Shown here piece by piece: positions 35,001-47,269 of a stretch of 64,000 bases of DNA. Position 1 is the first letter of the stretch, and each line of letters starts with the position of its first letter. The position numbers and the translations under genes were made by a program. Origin of the DNA: Watersipora subatra (Eukaryota; Bryozoa; Gymnolaemata; Cheilostomatida; Watersiporidae). The notes beneath the pieces were generated by a model. That model saw only the letters and a program-made list of their open reading frames with translations. It was not told the DNA's origin and ran no database searches. The stretch covers positions 30,945,191 to 31,009,190 of the forward strand of contig NC_088708.1 of the NCBI RefSeq assembly GCF_963576615.1, in the 5' to 3' direction.

Positions 35001-38000
35001 ATGTAACCCGTAAAACGTAATGTAATTACTATTGTAATCTTCCATACGAAAGATTACGCTAACATGAACGTGCAAAAATAAAAAAAGGATAAAGAAAAGA
35101 ATTATGAATAGGATTTTTTAGGATACAGGATGTTCTTTTTTCTTAAAATATCTATCCAATGACACTTGCTTCGGCCTTCTTTTTAGCAATTTTCGGAAGT
35201 GGTTCATGATAGTGCCGTTAAAGTCATTGATGACTCTTGTGGCTGCAGCTTTATCAGGGTGGTGGAGTTCGCCGAAATTCTGTAACTTGGCAGATTTGCT
35301 ACACATTTGTTTAATCTCGGACGTCGGGGCATCATTTCTTGGCGACAACAGTTGGTCACGGTCAACGCCGCTCAGCATCCGGCGTTCGAACTCCGATTTT
35401 TGTTCGAACTACGAAGCAAGAATTGTTTGAATTTTTTGTACGGACTCCGATTTGTTCGAACTGCGAGCCGTTCGAAAACCGAGGTTACACTGTAATAACA
35501 AATAAAGAATTAATAAATAACAAATAACTTAATCCATAAACAATGTAAACCGGATTATTAAAGCCATAAAACAGTAAAAGTTTGGAGGTCTATGATTTTA
35601 TCTGTTCATAATACACCCTGCTGTTTCCTGTTTACTTTTTATTGTTTTGTTAAAAAAGTAGTACAGCTTTTCATGCTTTGTCTTAAAAGACAAAATAAAA
35701 CAAAATTGTTTTATTTTTCTTTTTATGTTTTGTCAACGTTTATTTGATTTACTTACATTGCGTCTTATAAAAGATTGAGAATTAAATCTGGTTCATCATT
35801 ATTGATAAATTATTGATAATTAATTATTATCATTAATGGCCGACTCATCATCGTTGATTAATAATCAATAATGGTGAATCAGATTTAATTCTCAAATAAT
35901 TATATGCTATTGATCACACGCAGTGTAAACACACATACAGTAACACATTAACTTTAAGGTGAGGCCAGGACAAGTGGATAATAATATTTTTAACTTGAAA
36001 AGGGTTTTTTAGTAGTGCTAGTACTTCACCAAATGCTTAGATAGTGTAGACCGTATTTCAAATACCGTATATTCCCATGTACACGTTGATACGTATTAAC
36101 ATGAGAAAAAGTTCCATTGCTATAGATATTACTTCTGTATAAGTCGACTCCTCTGCTTCCAGAATATTATGGAATAATTCTATCAAATCTGAATCAATAT
36201 TTTAGAATAAAAAACATAACTCTCAAAAGTTTTTTACTCCTTGCAATAAATAGAGTTCTTCAACAGGTTTTAAACAAGGTCTTCGATGACATACTTCAGG
36301 TATTATTTGTGCCATGACTGCACACTACAACGCGAGTTAAGCATTGCCTGCTCTTTATCACTGCTTGCTACTCTGTGGCTAGTAAACAAACAAAAAAGCA
36401 ATTGGATGCATGACAGACGATATCTATAGAGTATAGTTTATTTAAATGTACGTACAATAGCCTTTATTCGAAACTTACAGTTGTCAAATGTCTCTCAACA
36501 TTCTCCCAAATACATTACTTGCTATATTCAACACCGGTCAGCGGAAGTACAGCACAACCATACCGGCCGCCATAATATGATCGGGGTGCAGTAATAAGCT
36601 TGTGTCCTGGAAATATATTCCGTACTTTCACTAATATTTGATACCAGTGATTCCGTGAAGTTACTTTACTCTTATATGATGCAGTATCATTATTAGGAGT
36701 GTTTGTTGAGGCTTCATACCGCGGTCTGTACATTGCGTATATAATAATGGAGTTTGCTTTTCATATTCACATTCTATTTGACTCAGCAGCAGCATGTCCA
36801 TAAACATTACTCGTGTATAAGTCAACTCCAAAAAATGTACCTTAAAATCGTCTCGCAGAAACTTGACTTTTACATGATAATTAAAAAAAGTCTTGCAACA
36901 AGTAATATATTTTGTGGCTGACCTTTTTTGTAATGTAGCTAGAGCTTAGGTTCGTAACCTGGACTTGATCGAACCCTGGGTGTTTGGTGAGTCAGCCTCA
37001 GTGGCTCGGCAAAGGTCTCTCAAAGGCAACAGCAGAAGTCACAAGGTTTTGCAAGGTCATGTCTTTACGAAACGATATGTAACTTGTTGAGAGTTCATGC
37101 ATTGTATAGGTTTTGTTCTTTGAACACACTGATGTTAATGCACAGTTCATTTTGTGCACCAGTAAAACATATACCTATGTCTTAAATTTGAAAAAATTAT
37201 ATTTTATTTTTTAATAAAGAAAAGTTTGGTGAAAATTCATATAAAATTGGCGGGGTTCAGTACGTTTCACAAGGTTGAAAACCACTGAATTAGAAAACAT
37301 CGTAATTCAATTTTACACATAAATGCCATTTGCATAACGCTCAAAGTTTTAATAGAAAACTTATTGCTACTAACAGTGAGTCATCACATTCTCTAAAGAC
37401 AGCTGCAGTGACTGTCACAACAAGATTGGAAACACAAGAACTTGATGAACGGGAAGGCTAGCTTACCTCAGCAACAACAACGATCTGAGATCAAGTAGCA
37501 TAGAACCTCTGTGCAATACTAATGCATTAACATATGAGCGTAGTACATCAATTTGTAAACTAAAAAATAAACATTTTCTTTAAAGCAAAATCTTGCTGGC
37601 CTAGTCATATTGTTCAAGCATGTATCGCAGGTAGTTCATGCAGATACAAGCTCTGCGTTAGGTTGGTTCACTCTGTATTGAAATGGAAAATAAATGCTAT
37701 TGGTTTTCTAATGAAAAAAGGTATTATTGGTATGTCATTAAAATTAATATTGTCTGGTTTCCATAAATGTTGTTTTCTTTTACACTAAGAAAACAACTAA
37801 GTTGATACAAGGCACACCTGTATTCAAAATATTTTTGAGATACAATGAAGTATTGCAATTCTTTTTTACATTTCTTATTATTTAAAACAGTTATTATTAG
37901 TATGTCTTTAAAAATGACATACAAATAATAATTTTATTATTTTAGTTGTTAACAAATTTTTTAAAATCAAATATTGTTTGATTTTTAGAATTTTTAAAGA

Positions 38001-39399
38001 TTTTATTTTTCTCTTGCACTAGAAAAACAGCAAAATTGGTACAAAGCTCACCTTTGTCCAAAGTTTTTTTGAGTATTATAAATATTTTTTGTGACTTCGA
38101 AAAAATTATTGTGTAAACAACAAATATTATCACATCTAGTATTGCTAATAGAAAATGTAGAATTGGTTAATTTGAAAAATGTTAGCTAGCAACCACAAAC
38201 GAATTCACTTAGAAATTAGCAGTATTCTGGCCTTATGCTAAATGTTGAGTAGATAATTGGTTTTGTATTGGTATAATATCAACAAGTCTTCAGGTTGCTG
38301 TTTTTGGTTGCTTTCCGGCTTTGTGAACCAAACTGTACATAACAAAATCATATCTAATCTTCAACAGTAACAATGCTGTTGTTGGTACAGCAGACGTCCT
38401 TACAATGTACATGACAACAAGAACTAGAACATGACAACATCACAATACATGTAAATGACCTAATCGGTTTCAAGATCTTGTCCAAGTCATCCCTTTGGCC
38501 ATTCAAAATGGAAGAAAACAAAACTTAAGTTTTTAAATTTTATCTAATGACTGTACAGTAACTGTGGATTTATTGGTTTGTATCGAGCACTTTTCTCTTT
38601 CTTCTTATCACATACACTTGGCTTAGGATTCCCGATTAAGGTGAACTTAGTTTAGGTGAGCACACACCTTCTATGTCAATTTAAATTGATTTTTTTCTCT
38701 TTTGTTCTCTACAGCAAGGTCTATGCTGCAAAAAAAGTTTTATGTCTAAAATAAGGTGAAAAACAATATATAGGGCCTACTAGATAGCCCGGATACTCTA
38801 CACTCTATATCATTTTTTTTCCATGAGTGGCAAGAGAGAGGATGATACTTCTAAGTCTAACTCTAAGACTCTTTATTATTCATATCGAACATGAGAACTT
38901 GCATCGACTTGACACTACATATGATGGCATTTCTTACATAATATGATGCAAAAACTTAACATAAATTCTTTATGCTCGGTAAAATTTATCTAAAAGGAGG
39001 ATTAGGTTATAAGAGCATCGACTGTATTTTTTTGGAGCTAAATGGTATTATTCACTTTAGTTTGCCTGTTAACAAATTCTATAAACAGTATTTCAACTCT
39101 TTAGTAATGCTCAATCAGGTTTTGGCACTACTGTTTCCAAATTTTTTTACTTTTGGTATTTTTAACAAAATCTATATTATATCCCCATTTGAGGCATTTC
39201 TTACACGCACACTTTGCTGTTGGTATTTTATATATCGCTGTATACAGAGCCATGAGCTCTCCTGTACTAGTTACACAATTGTTTAAACGTCCAAAATTAT
39301 ATATCACCCATCTACAGTTGCTCTTGCTTAATTTTAGAGCTAAGAGAATAGCTAAAATTAAAAAGAGGGTGAAAGAATTGAAATTAAAGAGAGAAAAAG
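32020..39399 (+). CDS. Candidate gene start: unrecognised single-pass membrane protein
   Basis: Three phase-compatible exons. 32020-32065 starts at ATG and reads [15 protein letters not shown] before a GTGAGT donor. 33757-33859 follows a TTTTAG acceptor and ends at GTAAGT. 39338-39399 follows ATTTTAG and ends at GTACGT. The joined product begins with a short polar segment containing NFT, has one hydrophobic helix ([18 protein letters not shown]) and continues into a strongly basic, probably helical stretch ([20 protein letters not shown]). That gives a membrane anchor with a positively charged cytoplasmic side. An internal Met at 33771 could be an alternative start. I do not recognise the family. 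The exon after 39399 must start in phase 1; 53955-54067 would fit. Confidence 0.45.
32320..32750. repeat. GATA/GACA-type microsatellite
   Basis: About 430 bp of degenerate GATA, GACA and GGTA tetranucleotides (core AGATAGACAGGTAGATAGAC). All three minus frames stay open as Leu/Ser/Tyr/Cys-rich strings because the repeat lacks stops on that strand. These are not genes. It lies in the first intron of the candidate membrane-protein gene. Confidence 0.95.
33232..33550. repeat. 53-bp minisatellite, ~6 copies
   Basis: Head-to-tail repeat with core ACCAGCTGATTGTCAAGTAT followed by ATTATATGACGGACTACGG and TATTTGTACGCCTT. Copies are over 95% alike by eye; the last has a small insertion (GTAGGTATAT). 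It ends about 200 bp before the membrane-segment exon at 33757. Confidence 0.95.
34805..35492 (-). mobile_element. pogo/Tigger-type element
   Basis: CAGTGCAACCTCGGTTCTCG at the left and AACCGAGGTTACACTG at the right form inverted repeats flanked by TA (34803-34804 and 35493-35494). Inner GTTCGAA/CCGA repeats match the copy at 19701-20476. This 688-bp copy keeps the 3' end of a transposase gene on the - strand. Confidence 0.9.
35118..35378 (-). pseudogene. C-terminal piece of a pogo/Tigger transposase
   Basis: An 86-codon minus frame inside the TIR element. It ends with a basic stretch and QVSLDRYF close to the C-terminus, an exact fit to the PIP-box pattern QxxLxx(F/Y)(F/Y) used to bind PCNA. 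A PCNA-binding motif is known at the C-terminus of the Drosophila pogo transposase. The catalytic DDE domain and DNA-binding domains are missing, so the fragment cannot transpose anything. Confidence 0.7.
35774..35897. repeat. AT-rich inverted repeat
   Basis: Arms of about 32 bp (TTGAGAATTAAATCTGGTTC... and its complement ...GAATCAGATTTAATTCTCAA) around a TAAT-rich centre. It could be a tiny MITE or a cruciform-prone site. No coding sequence. Confidence 0.7.
35900..38965. other. Repeat-like intergenic or intronic DNA
   Basis: The 36060-36905 part has TIR-like motifs (GTATAAGTCGACTCC near the left, GTATAAGTCAACTCC near the right) and may be an old DNA transposon, but I cannot set its ends. 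The 36906-38965 part is AT-rich with no exon or repeat array recognised. If the membrane-protein gene is real, all of this is its second intron. Confidence 0.35.
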
Positions 39400-39414
39400 G
39401 TACGTATTTATTTA

Positions 39415-39873
39415 TGGCTGTAATGGTTTACTAGTACCACTCGTTACTGTAATGGTTTACTAGTACCACTAGTTACTGTAATGGTTTACTAGTACCACTA
39501 GTTACTGTACTGGTTTACTAGTACCACTAGTTACTGTAATGGTTTACTAGTACCACTAGTTACTGTAATGGTTTACTAGTACCTCTCGTTACTGTAATGG
39601 TTTACTAGTACCACTAGTTACTGTAATGGTTTACTAGTACCACTAGTTACTGTAATGGTTTACTAGTACCATTAGTTACTGTAATGGTTTACTAGTACCA
39701 CTAGTTACTGTAATGGTTTACTAGTACCACTAGTTACTGTAATGGTTTACTAGTACCACTAGTTACTGTAATGGTTTACTAGTACCACTAGTTACTGTAA
39801 TGGTTTACTGGTACCACTAGTTACTGTAATGGTTTACTAGTACCACTAGTTACTGTAATGGTTTACTAGTACC
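39415..39873. repeat. 29-bp minisatellite, ~16 copies
   Basis: Core CTGTAATGGTTTACTAGTAC followed by CACTAGTTA. Each unit holds the palindrome-rich TTACTAGTACCACTAGTTA, so every copy can fold back on itself. Copies are almost identical, suggesting recent expansion. It starts 16 bp after the donor of the exon ending at 39399. Confidence 0.95.
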
Positions 39874-40483
39874 CTGGCAGTCTGAGGTGCTGTGAGAGAT
39901 GGTCAGATGTGCCAATAAAGTTCAAATAATAACTATTCTCACATTCACTCATTCAATCCATTGATGCAGGTGTTCTTGCATAGGTCTACCATGCTGAAAG
40001 TTGTGAGTTCGAGTTCTAAACGGTACCATCTTTTTTCCAGGCTTGAGCTGTGGCTTCAGACAGTCTTTCATTATAGTAAAGATTATAGTGAAGATAAAGA
40101 TTATAGTAGATATCACAGTTTTGACTGTACAGTGCCAGCAGACTAGGTTTTGATTTGCTGGTGAAACTAAAGCTACCATAACCATCTATCTATGTTCTAT
40201 GAGTAACTCTATGTTCTATGTTCTATGAGTATCTCAAGTATTTTAATCTATTTCTATTACACTTTATAGTACAGCTCTGTTTAGCAGTGTGTAGCTTTGG
40301 GATTTGTGTTGATCTGTCATATTAGTCTCGCTAGCATAATATTACATAAAAAATTAATAGATAGATTTTAATAACGATATAAAATTTTAACTGAGAAAAT
40401 TTTAAATGTTTTTTTATGTTGTTCATAATCAATTTAATACTGAATACACATTAACTTTGAATTAATTTTTTACTTGTAGAGTA

Positions 40484-41584
40484 CAGTAGACTCTGCCATA
40501 CGGCATTAATTTGTTCCGGTGTTGGTATCGTAAGGCGAAAATGTCGTGTAGAGGGGTATAGAAACCTATAGTAATTATCTAATACAAACACCCCTTGGTA
40601 AAAAACATCAAAAACCTTATATGCATATCGTACTTATTAAAAATTAGTAACAAAATAGTATACTAACCTTAGTAACTGTAGTTAACGTATAATTAACCTA
40701 GTAACTCTAACTCCGTTGTCATGGTAATCATTTTCATACTTCTTCCTTCAAAGTCGTTACCAATCGTATTACCCATGGCTAATGAATTAAAATTATATAC
40801 GTGCAGTGCGTCATCAGGTTACGATGACCCTGTTACAGGATTTTTTCCTTATGATGTAGAACACGATGTTTTTTCGCAGTTCCATACAAAATATTTTTCA
40901 CCATCTGATATTAACCAAAACTTCTCTCGAAATTCAAATTTGGGAGTGGGTGTGCTGATTACGTCGGAATAACGAATATGCCAATATGCTATTTGCGAAA
41001 ATCCCTCTAACAGCGAATGAAAGAGATAGGATGCTCAATCTTGCTCAGTTCGGCGTTATTAGTTCGATAAAATTTTAGCCGGTGAAAAAGTTGAAGTTGA
41101 GTAAAACAGTTGAAAATACATACTAATACTTAGCTTCAAGTATGTATTTAGTAAGCTACGTTCATTCAAGTTTAATTATAAGTTAAATTTATGTTTATAC
41201 GTTTGCCTCGAATGTAAGAACTCTCTACGGTACGTACTGCACATAGTACATTGTAACGTTACATTTTGTTGCAGGTCATAACCACTACTATAACCACTAA
41301 TAATACACTACTCTAGAATTAACAAGTTACTTACTATACCTACAGTAACTATAGTTACTTACAGGAACTAAAGTTACTGTAGGTAACCATAGTTACTAAG
41401 GTTAACATATTATTTAGTTACTAGTTTTTGTTATGTACATTACGTATATAAAATTTTGATGATTTTTACCAGGGTGTGTTTGCATTAGATATTTATTATG
41501 GGTTTCTATACCCTTCTATACAAAATTTTCGGCTTACGATGCCAACATTGGAAGGAATTAAAATCATATGGCAAGGGTCCATTG
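40484..41584. mobile_element. Family-A TIR element, best copy
   Basis: About 85-bp imperfect terminal inverted repeats. The left starts CAGTAGACTCTGCCATACGG and includes GTTGGTATCGTAAGGCGAAA; the right end is complementary to CAATGGACCCTTGCCATATG and GTTGGCATCGTAAGCCGAAA. A TA precedes the left end. Interior blocks recur at 6340-7156, 45086-45403 and 47535-47690. No transposase was found. The CAGT ends suggest a Tc1/mariner or pogo relative. Confidence 0.8.
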
Positions 41585-41724
41585 CAGTTATATAGTTATC
41601 TATGTAGTTATATACGTATAAAGAATTAAAGTTCATAGTAAATATTATATTAAATGCTAAAATGCACAATAAACTTTCACTTAATTTTCCCTAATTTTTG
41701 TTTCACTCACGTAATATCAAGCAT

Positions 41725-42711
41725 TAGAGATGCCCCTATTCTAAATTCACCAGCCGATTCAGATACCGATCCGATATACCGATTCTTATTGAAAAATAAT
41801 CCGATTTAGATACTGATTCAGATTTTTTGTGTTGCATTGATAATTGTTCATTTTATTATGTAAATATAAATATAATGCAAAGAAAATATAAATATTTGTG
41901 TATTTATTTGTATTTATGTAAAAAAATATATATTCACATACTGACATATCGCGCATGTAGTAACAAAACAGTCCATGTTTCTTGTAATTTATAATTAATT
42001 AAGGTAATTACTGTTAGTGGTACAGCTCTCTGTAATAATGAAGTCTCTCTTCTATTGCTGAACGAACTGCTGCACCTGTACAAGTTTAGAGCAAATCAAT
42101 ATTTCTTTTAATTACTGTTAGAGATTCAATTCTCTCAGTAAGAAGTCTCTTTCTTCTATCACTATCAATTTAGCCAGTCGTACGAAAGGGGGGACTCACT
42201 TGCCACAGATGATGGAGGAAAGGCTAATTACCGATAAGCCACTGGGGTTACTTTGTCCAATACAAATGATACATTGTATCGTCAGAATCAAGAGAGTGAT
42301 AGATAACTTTATGCATCAACTGCTTAAATTACTTTCGTAATGCTAGTAAATAGAAATATTACACGGCATTCTTGTTTCTCTTCCTTGTTATCCTCTTCAT
42401 GATTGGCTGCAATAGATCCTATCGCTGCATTTGGGAAATAGCGCACTTTGTGATTACGTCCTAACTAAAGCAAAAAGGTTCCTCAGCTGTGTTGATGTTG
42501 ATCAGGCTATAGACATGAAATAAATTGTGTGGCAGGCCGGAATTCATTAGTAAGAAACTTGCAGCTGATGATTTTTATTAGTGTAGCAGGCTAAATTACT
42601 GTTTTTTGCTAAATAGTTGATCTGTAAAAAGTATCTGAAGTTACTATTCAGATACTTGACACCCATATTGGCACCGATACCGATTCCGATACCAAAATCG
42701 GGGCAGCTCTA
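41725..42711. mobile_element. hAT-like non-autonomous element, 987 bp
   Basis: Starts TAGAGATGCCCC and ends GGGGCAGCTCTA. It is flanked by identical TCAAGCAT octamers (41717-41724 and 42712-42719). Subterminal regions repeat CCGATTC/GATACCGAT motifs in both orientations, as hAT ends often do. Another copy of the host repeat at about 47340-47400 (minus orientation) contains the same sequence uninterrupted, with a single TCAAGCAT. No transposase frame. Confidence 0.9.
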
Positions 42712-43320
42712 TCAAGCATGTATGAAACACGACGAATGCTGAACTGAGAGAGAGCAAGCATCGTATCTTTCTCATGCATGTTGGAAGAGATTTCCACGAT
42801 AAGCATATTGACATTATTGTGATCTCGTACTCAGCACATCGACTGCTAAATTTGAATTTCAAGAGACATTTTGTTAATGCCGTATGACGAAAAAAAATCC
42901 GTAGCGAGGGAACAAAAAACATCATGTTCATAAGACGAACAATACCATAAAAAAGAGATGCCACAGCGTGATGGTGTTCTGTATGTTAGAATAGCAAAAA
43001 GTTTTTCTCTGCTTTGGTTCAATTATTTACAGTGATGGTATTTTCAGATGAAGAGACAAACCCATTTTGGTCAGTATTGGTTTAAACATTTATGAGTGAG
43101 TAAGAACTACCGTAAATACCCGCGTATAAGACACACTTTTTTCTCAAGAATTTGACCTAAAAACTCAGGTGCGTCTTATCCATGGATACATTTATTATAA
43201 AAATTATGCATTTATCATAATATCGAAAAGTTATTATAAAAATTTCAATCTTACAGTATTTATCCTCGTGATCGCCATTGGCAGATCGTAGGTATGCCGA
43301 CTTTCCTCATAATAACCATC

Positions 43321-43649
43321 AAAATCTCCATTGTATACCGTAAATACCCGTATATAGGACGCAGTAGATATTTGACCCCAAAAACGATGGAAAATCTTTG
43401 TAACTGTGTATAGGTTAATGGTTAATGGTGAGCATGATACTTTCACCAAGGGCGGGAAAATTATTTCGTACTAATTAATGATACTTTCGTAAAATTAATG
43501 ATACTTTCCTCATTTCGCCCTTGGTAAAAGTATCATGCTCACCATTAACCATTAACCTATACACAGTTACAAAGATTTTCCATCGTTTTTGGGGTCAAAT
43601 ATCTACTGCCTCCTATATACGGGTATTTACGGTATACAATGGAGATTTT
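43321..43649. repeat. Near-perfect 329-bp hairpin
   Basis: The arms 43321-43456 and 43513-43649 are about 98% complementary by eye. They run from AAAATCTCCATTGTATACCG to CGGTATACAATGGAGATTTT around a ~56-bp loop. Both arms contain TACCGTAAATACCCG, also found singly at 43110, which suggests a DNA-transposon end. The high arm identity implies a young foldback or recent gene conversion. Confidence 0.9.
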
Positions 43650-44026
43650 ATAGTTATTATTCAGCAATATTTTTAGATTTTGTCTACATATTTGTGCTTG
43701 AAAATTTGTGCCCATTTAAGCCTGTCATCCTACATACCATTGGAAGCCTTTTATAGGGCGTTTGTCAAACGTCCCAGTTTTTTTGTGAAATGAGAAATTA
43801 TTCAGACACCAAGGATAGTTACAAAACGATTTTTAGAATGGTTTCGGAGACAAAATTTTCTCATTAGGATATGCATTCATATTAAAAAAATTATTCCTCT
43901 AAACACAATCATGTGACAATGGAGTAAGGCTGTATTGTCACGCCTTTGCATACGCAAGATAAAAATTTCCAAATGATTAAACCTCCACCGCTTTAGAGTA
44001 AAAAGCCTTTTAACTTTTCACTTTAA

Positions 44027-44904
44027 AGGTTGACTTGCAATAAAATCCACATTACAGTTATTTGATATCAAAAGATTCACCATGTCTTACTCTGTTGGGT
44101 TGTAGGTGCCAAATATGTGGAAATGTGATTACAAGCTCATAAAAGCTCAAAAACGAAAAGCCGCTGTAGATTGGAATCTCTTTATTTCGATGACGTAGTC
44201 ATGAAATTTGGTTATTGTCTTGTCACGTGATGTTCTCACATGAATTGAAAGGCCAATAAAAAGCTCAATATAAAACTTATCATAGCACTAGTTTATGACA
44301 AACACTTCGGGTTTTACCGAAGACCCCGTATCAAATATAGACGCTCGCTACTTTACAGTTTTGTTTCGGTTTGGTCTAATCGGCAAGTCGTAATCTGACC
44401 ATGTGACCCCATACTTCGAAAATAATTTTTGCAGCACTTTTCGACAATCATAGGTGACCAACAGGCTCGTCATGATTATCAGACAATGATATGTACTCCT
44501 TCGAGGTAAGGTTAAAAAATTAAACAAATTTTTACGCTAAGTCATAGGATATCACTGCTAAAAGTGACAGCATTACGATGACGACAAAAGAGACGCGTAA
44601 GAACAATAGACATGGTTTTTTGAATGCGTGAAGTATATTTGTGAAAATATTTTGATGAATAAGGTTGTATTAAAGTGTAAACAGAAACCATCTTGTACAA
44701 CTACGTCACATTTGAGCCGTTTTGGAAAGCGAATCCAAACTACGGCGGTCTCGTGTGGCTGCGATTTTCTGTTCGTTTTTGAGCTTTTAAGAGCTCGTAA
44801 TCACCTTTCCACATATTTGGCACTTACAACACAGCAGAGTAAGACATGGTGAATATTTTGATATCAAATAACTGTAATGTGAATATTGTTGCAAGTCAAC
44901 CTTT
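44027..44904. mobile_element. TTAA-flanked TIR element, copy 2
   Basis: AGGTTGACTTGCAA...TTGCAAGTCAACCT ends, flanked by TTAA at 44023-44026 and 44905-44908. It has the same orientation as copy 3 (54365-55246), sharing the internal blocks CTAGTTTATGACAAACACTT and ATGCGTGAAGTATATTTG-like. 878 bp; no transposase. Confidence 0.88.
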
Positions 44905-44950
44905 AAAGCTTTTATTTAACCTTGGAATAACAATATTTATTACAAAATAT

Positions 44951-45664
44951 TTAATGGCTAACTGTTGCCCAATTTTTCTTTGTTTTCTTTTACTATTGTT
45001 GTGTGGCCTAATTTAAAAAACAAACATTTCTATTTTTGAAATTAAATTATTGCCAATAAAGTACTACCTATATATAATTCGTTAGTCATGGGTCCTAAGA
45101 TTGATAACAACATTAAAGGAAGAATCATAACCATAAGCGGATCATAACCACTAAATACACAAAATATACTGCAGGAAACTATAGTTATTAAGTTTAATAT
45201 GCTATTTTGTTACTAATTTTTAATAAGTTTGGTACGTACATGTATATAAAAGTTTGATGGTTTTCACCAAAGAATGTTTGCATTAGATAATTACTATGGG
45301 TTTCTATAACCCTCTCTATGACATTTTTGCCTTATGATGTCAACACCAGAACAAATTAATGTCATATAGCAGAGGGGGCTGAAGGTTTCACTGTATAGCA
45401 ATCTTTTTATGCAAGAGTTTTTCAAACAACAATAATAAACAGAGAATAATTATAAGTTTTATATATATATAAATATATATATATAAATATATATATACAT
45501 GTATAAATATATATATATATAACTTAATATATAATACATATAATATATAGTACTTTATTGGCAATAATTTAATTTCAAAAATAGAAATTTTTGTTTTTAA
45601 AATTAGGCCACACAATAATAGTAAAAGAAAAAAAAAGAAAAATTGGGCAACAGTTAGCCATTAA
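44951..45664. repeat. Inverted-repeat element with AT-repeat core
   Basis: The arms about 44951-45080 and 45545-45664 are inverted copies: TAATGGCTAACTGTTGCCCA at the left and TGGGCAACAGTTAGCCATTA at the right. Between them lie family-A sequence (45086-45403) and a (TA)n-type microsatellite at about 45458-45545. The minus frame 45388-45615 is a product of the AT repeat. Confidence 0.75.
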
Positions 45665-47260
45665 TGTTAACCATTAACAGTTAACCATTAGTGTTAATGA
45701 TGGTATGGCTGTTCTAGGATGTCTCCAACTCCATTCATGAGTTGAGGCCTTTTAGACTGGAAAATACGTTTTATACTTCACAAAGACTACTCATGTTGGG
45801 TCCTTCTGTGGCATATGATTCTCCGTGAACCCTGGTACATAGGATGATAAGTGAACCCTGGTACATAGGATGATAAGTGTGAAGCATTATGAGTTTGGCC
45901 TGGTGTTTATGGTTAGTTTGTTAGGCAAAAGGTAATGACAAGTGCAAGGTGAGACAACATAAGGCACTGCATCTCCTTGGCAACCCAACCAATCACGCAT
46001 ACCTAATGGCTTCTCATCTCTTTTACTGAACGGTCACACATTGCGGCGGTCAAAATATAGGTGTTTCTAATGTCTTTGACTTTTGCAACTGCTTGGATAT
46101 AGCATGTTTTGGTTGCTTGTTTTGCCTCTGGCATGGCACAATGCTTTTTCAAATATTTAAAAAATAAATTTTGAATGATTGATTCGTAAAATGGCAGTTA
46201 GCATGAGATCGTCTAATGGAAATAAGTTAAACGCTTGCCAAATTTTGTCAGGCGTGGTTTTATCGAAAACCATCGAGACTTATCCAGCCCTTTTGAGCTC
46301 TATGGATATGATGTGTCACTATTAATGTTTTGGTTCATTACGATATGCTCTCAGAGTGTATAAAATGTGCACCAAGTCAGTAGGCATGACAATAAAGCGT
46401 GACATAATACTATTGGCTTATGAATTATATCATGCTCTCAGAAGTAAACTTATTAGCATTTGCTCAGATTGTCAGTGTTACCGTACAAAGTTTGTTGGCC
46501 TACTCTTGGTAGGCTACAAAATCTTTGGCTAGTGTAAGTGGGCGTCAGCAGTACCAATCTGCTTTTCTGGTAAAAAAAACTATAAGAGCACTGGCTCAGA
46601 ACACTTTTTTCTACCAAAAGGTGATTTTATGGATATGATTTGGATACCAAAAAATTGTTTGCTCCTCACATTGCATAGTAATTGCCATATTCATTCATAA
46701 CATGATATATTATTAATAGCATCTAGAATTTTTATCACCATTCTCTTAATCACTGTGATTATATAATAATGATGCCACATCCTGCTGTTTGTGGGTTGAG
46801 AGAATCACGCAGCTGTTGCTATAGACCGAGGGTAGAAAACACACTAGCATTCTACTAGTTATATCTATGAAAGGTAATTAGTGAGTTCTTAGGTTTTTTT
46901 TTACTTGAAAAAGACTATATATTCAGCAACACTGTAATTACAAGAAGTTAGCGCGGTAACAATCGCAACTGTACCCACAGGCAGCATATCGGTTTACATC
47001 AATGAAAGATTACGTTATTCCACATCTCATAACATTGAGGCTTTTATCAAATAAGTTCTACAGAAATCTGCTGGTAGTATAGTTATCATCTTGTTGAGTT
47101 ACTAGCGCAAGCAATTCACAACAGTTAATGTGACAAGCATCAGCAGGTGCTTTACCGACCTCTGCTGGCTCCATTAATCATTCTCTAATATGCAAGATTG
47201 GACACGGCATATTAGCCTCAAAACCTTTCTGTTCGCTTAAGGAAACAGACACTCATAGCA
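45665..47260. other. Intergenic or intronic, nothing recognised
   Basis: A small direct repeat GTGAACCCTGGTACATAGGAT occurs twice near 45832-45874. Otherwise there is no exon, RNA or repeat array that I can support. Confidence 0.45.
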
Positions 47261-47269
47261 CACAAATTT

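Noticed and set aside
39950..40060. Second tRNA-like segment (GTGAGTTCGAGTTCT)
   Set aside because: Only a B-box-like string is visible, with no convincing A box or tail.
43040..43072. Short possible exon after a TTTTCAG acceptor (reads DEETNPFW) that could follow 39399 in phase
   Set aside because: Too short and with competing weak donors; it cannot be separated from chance.
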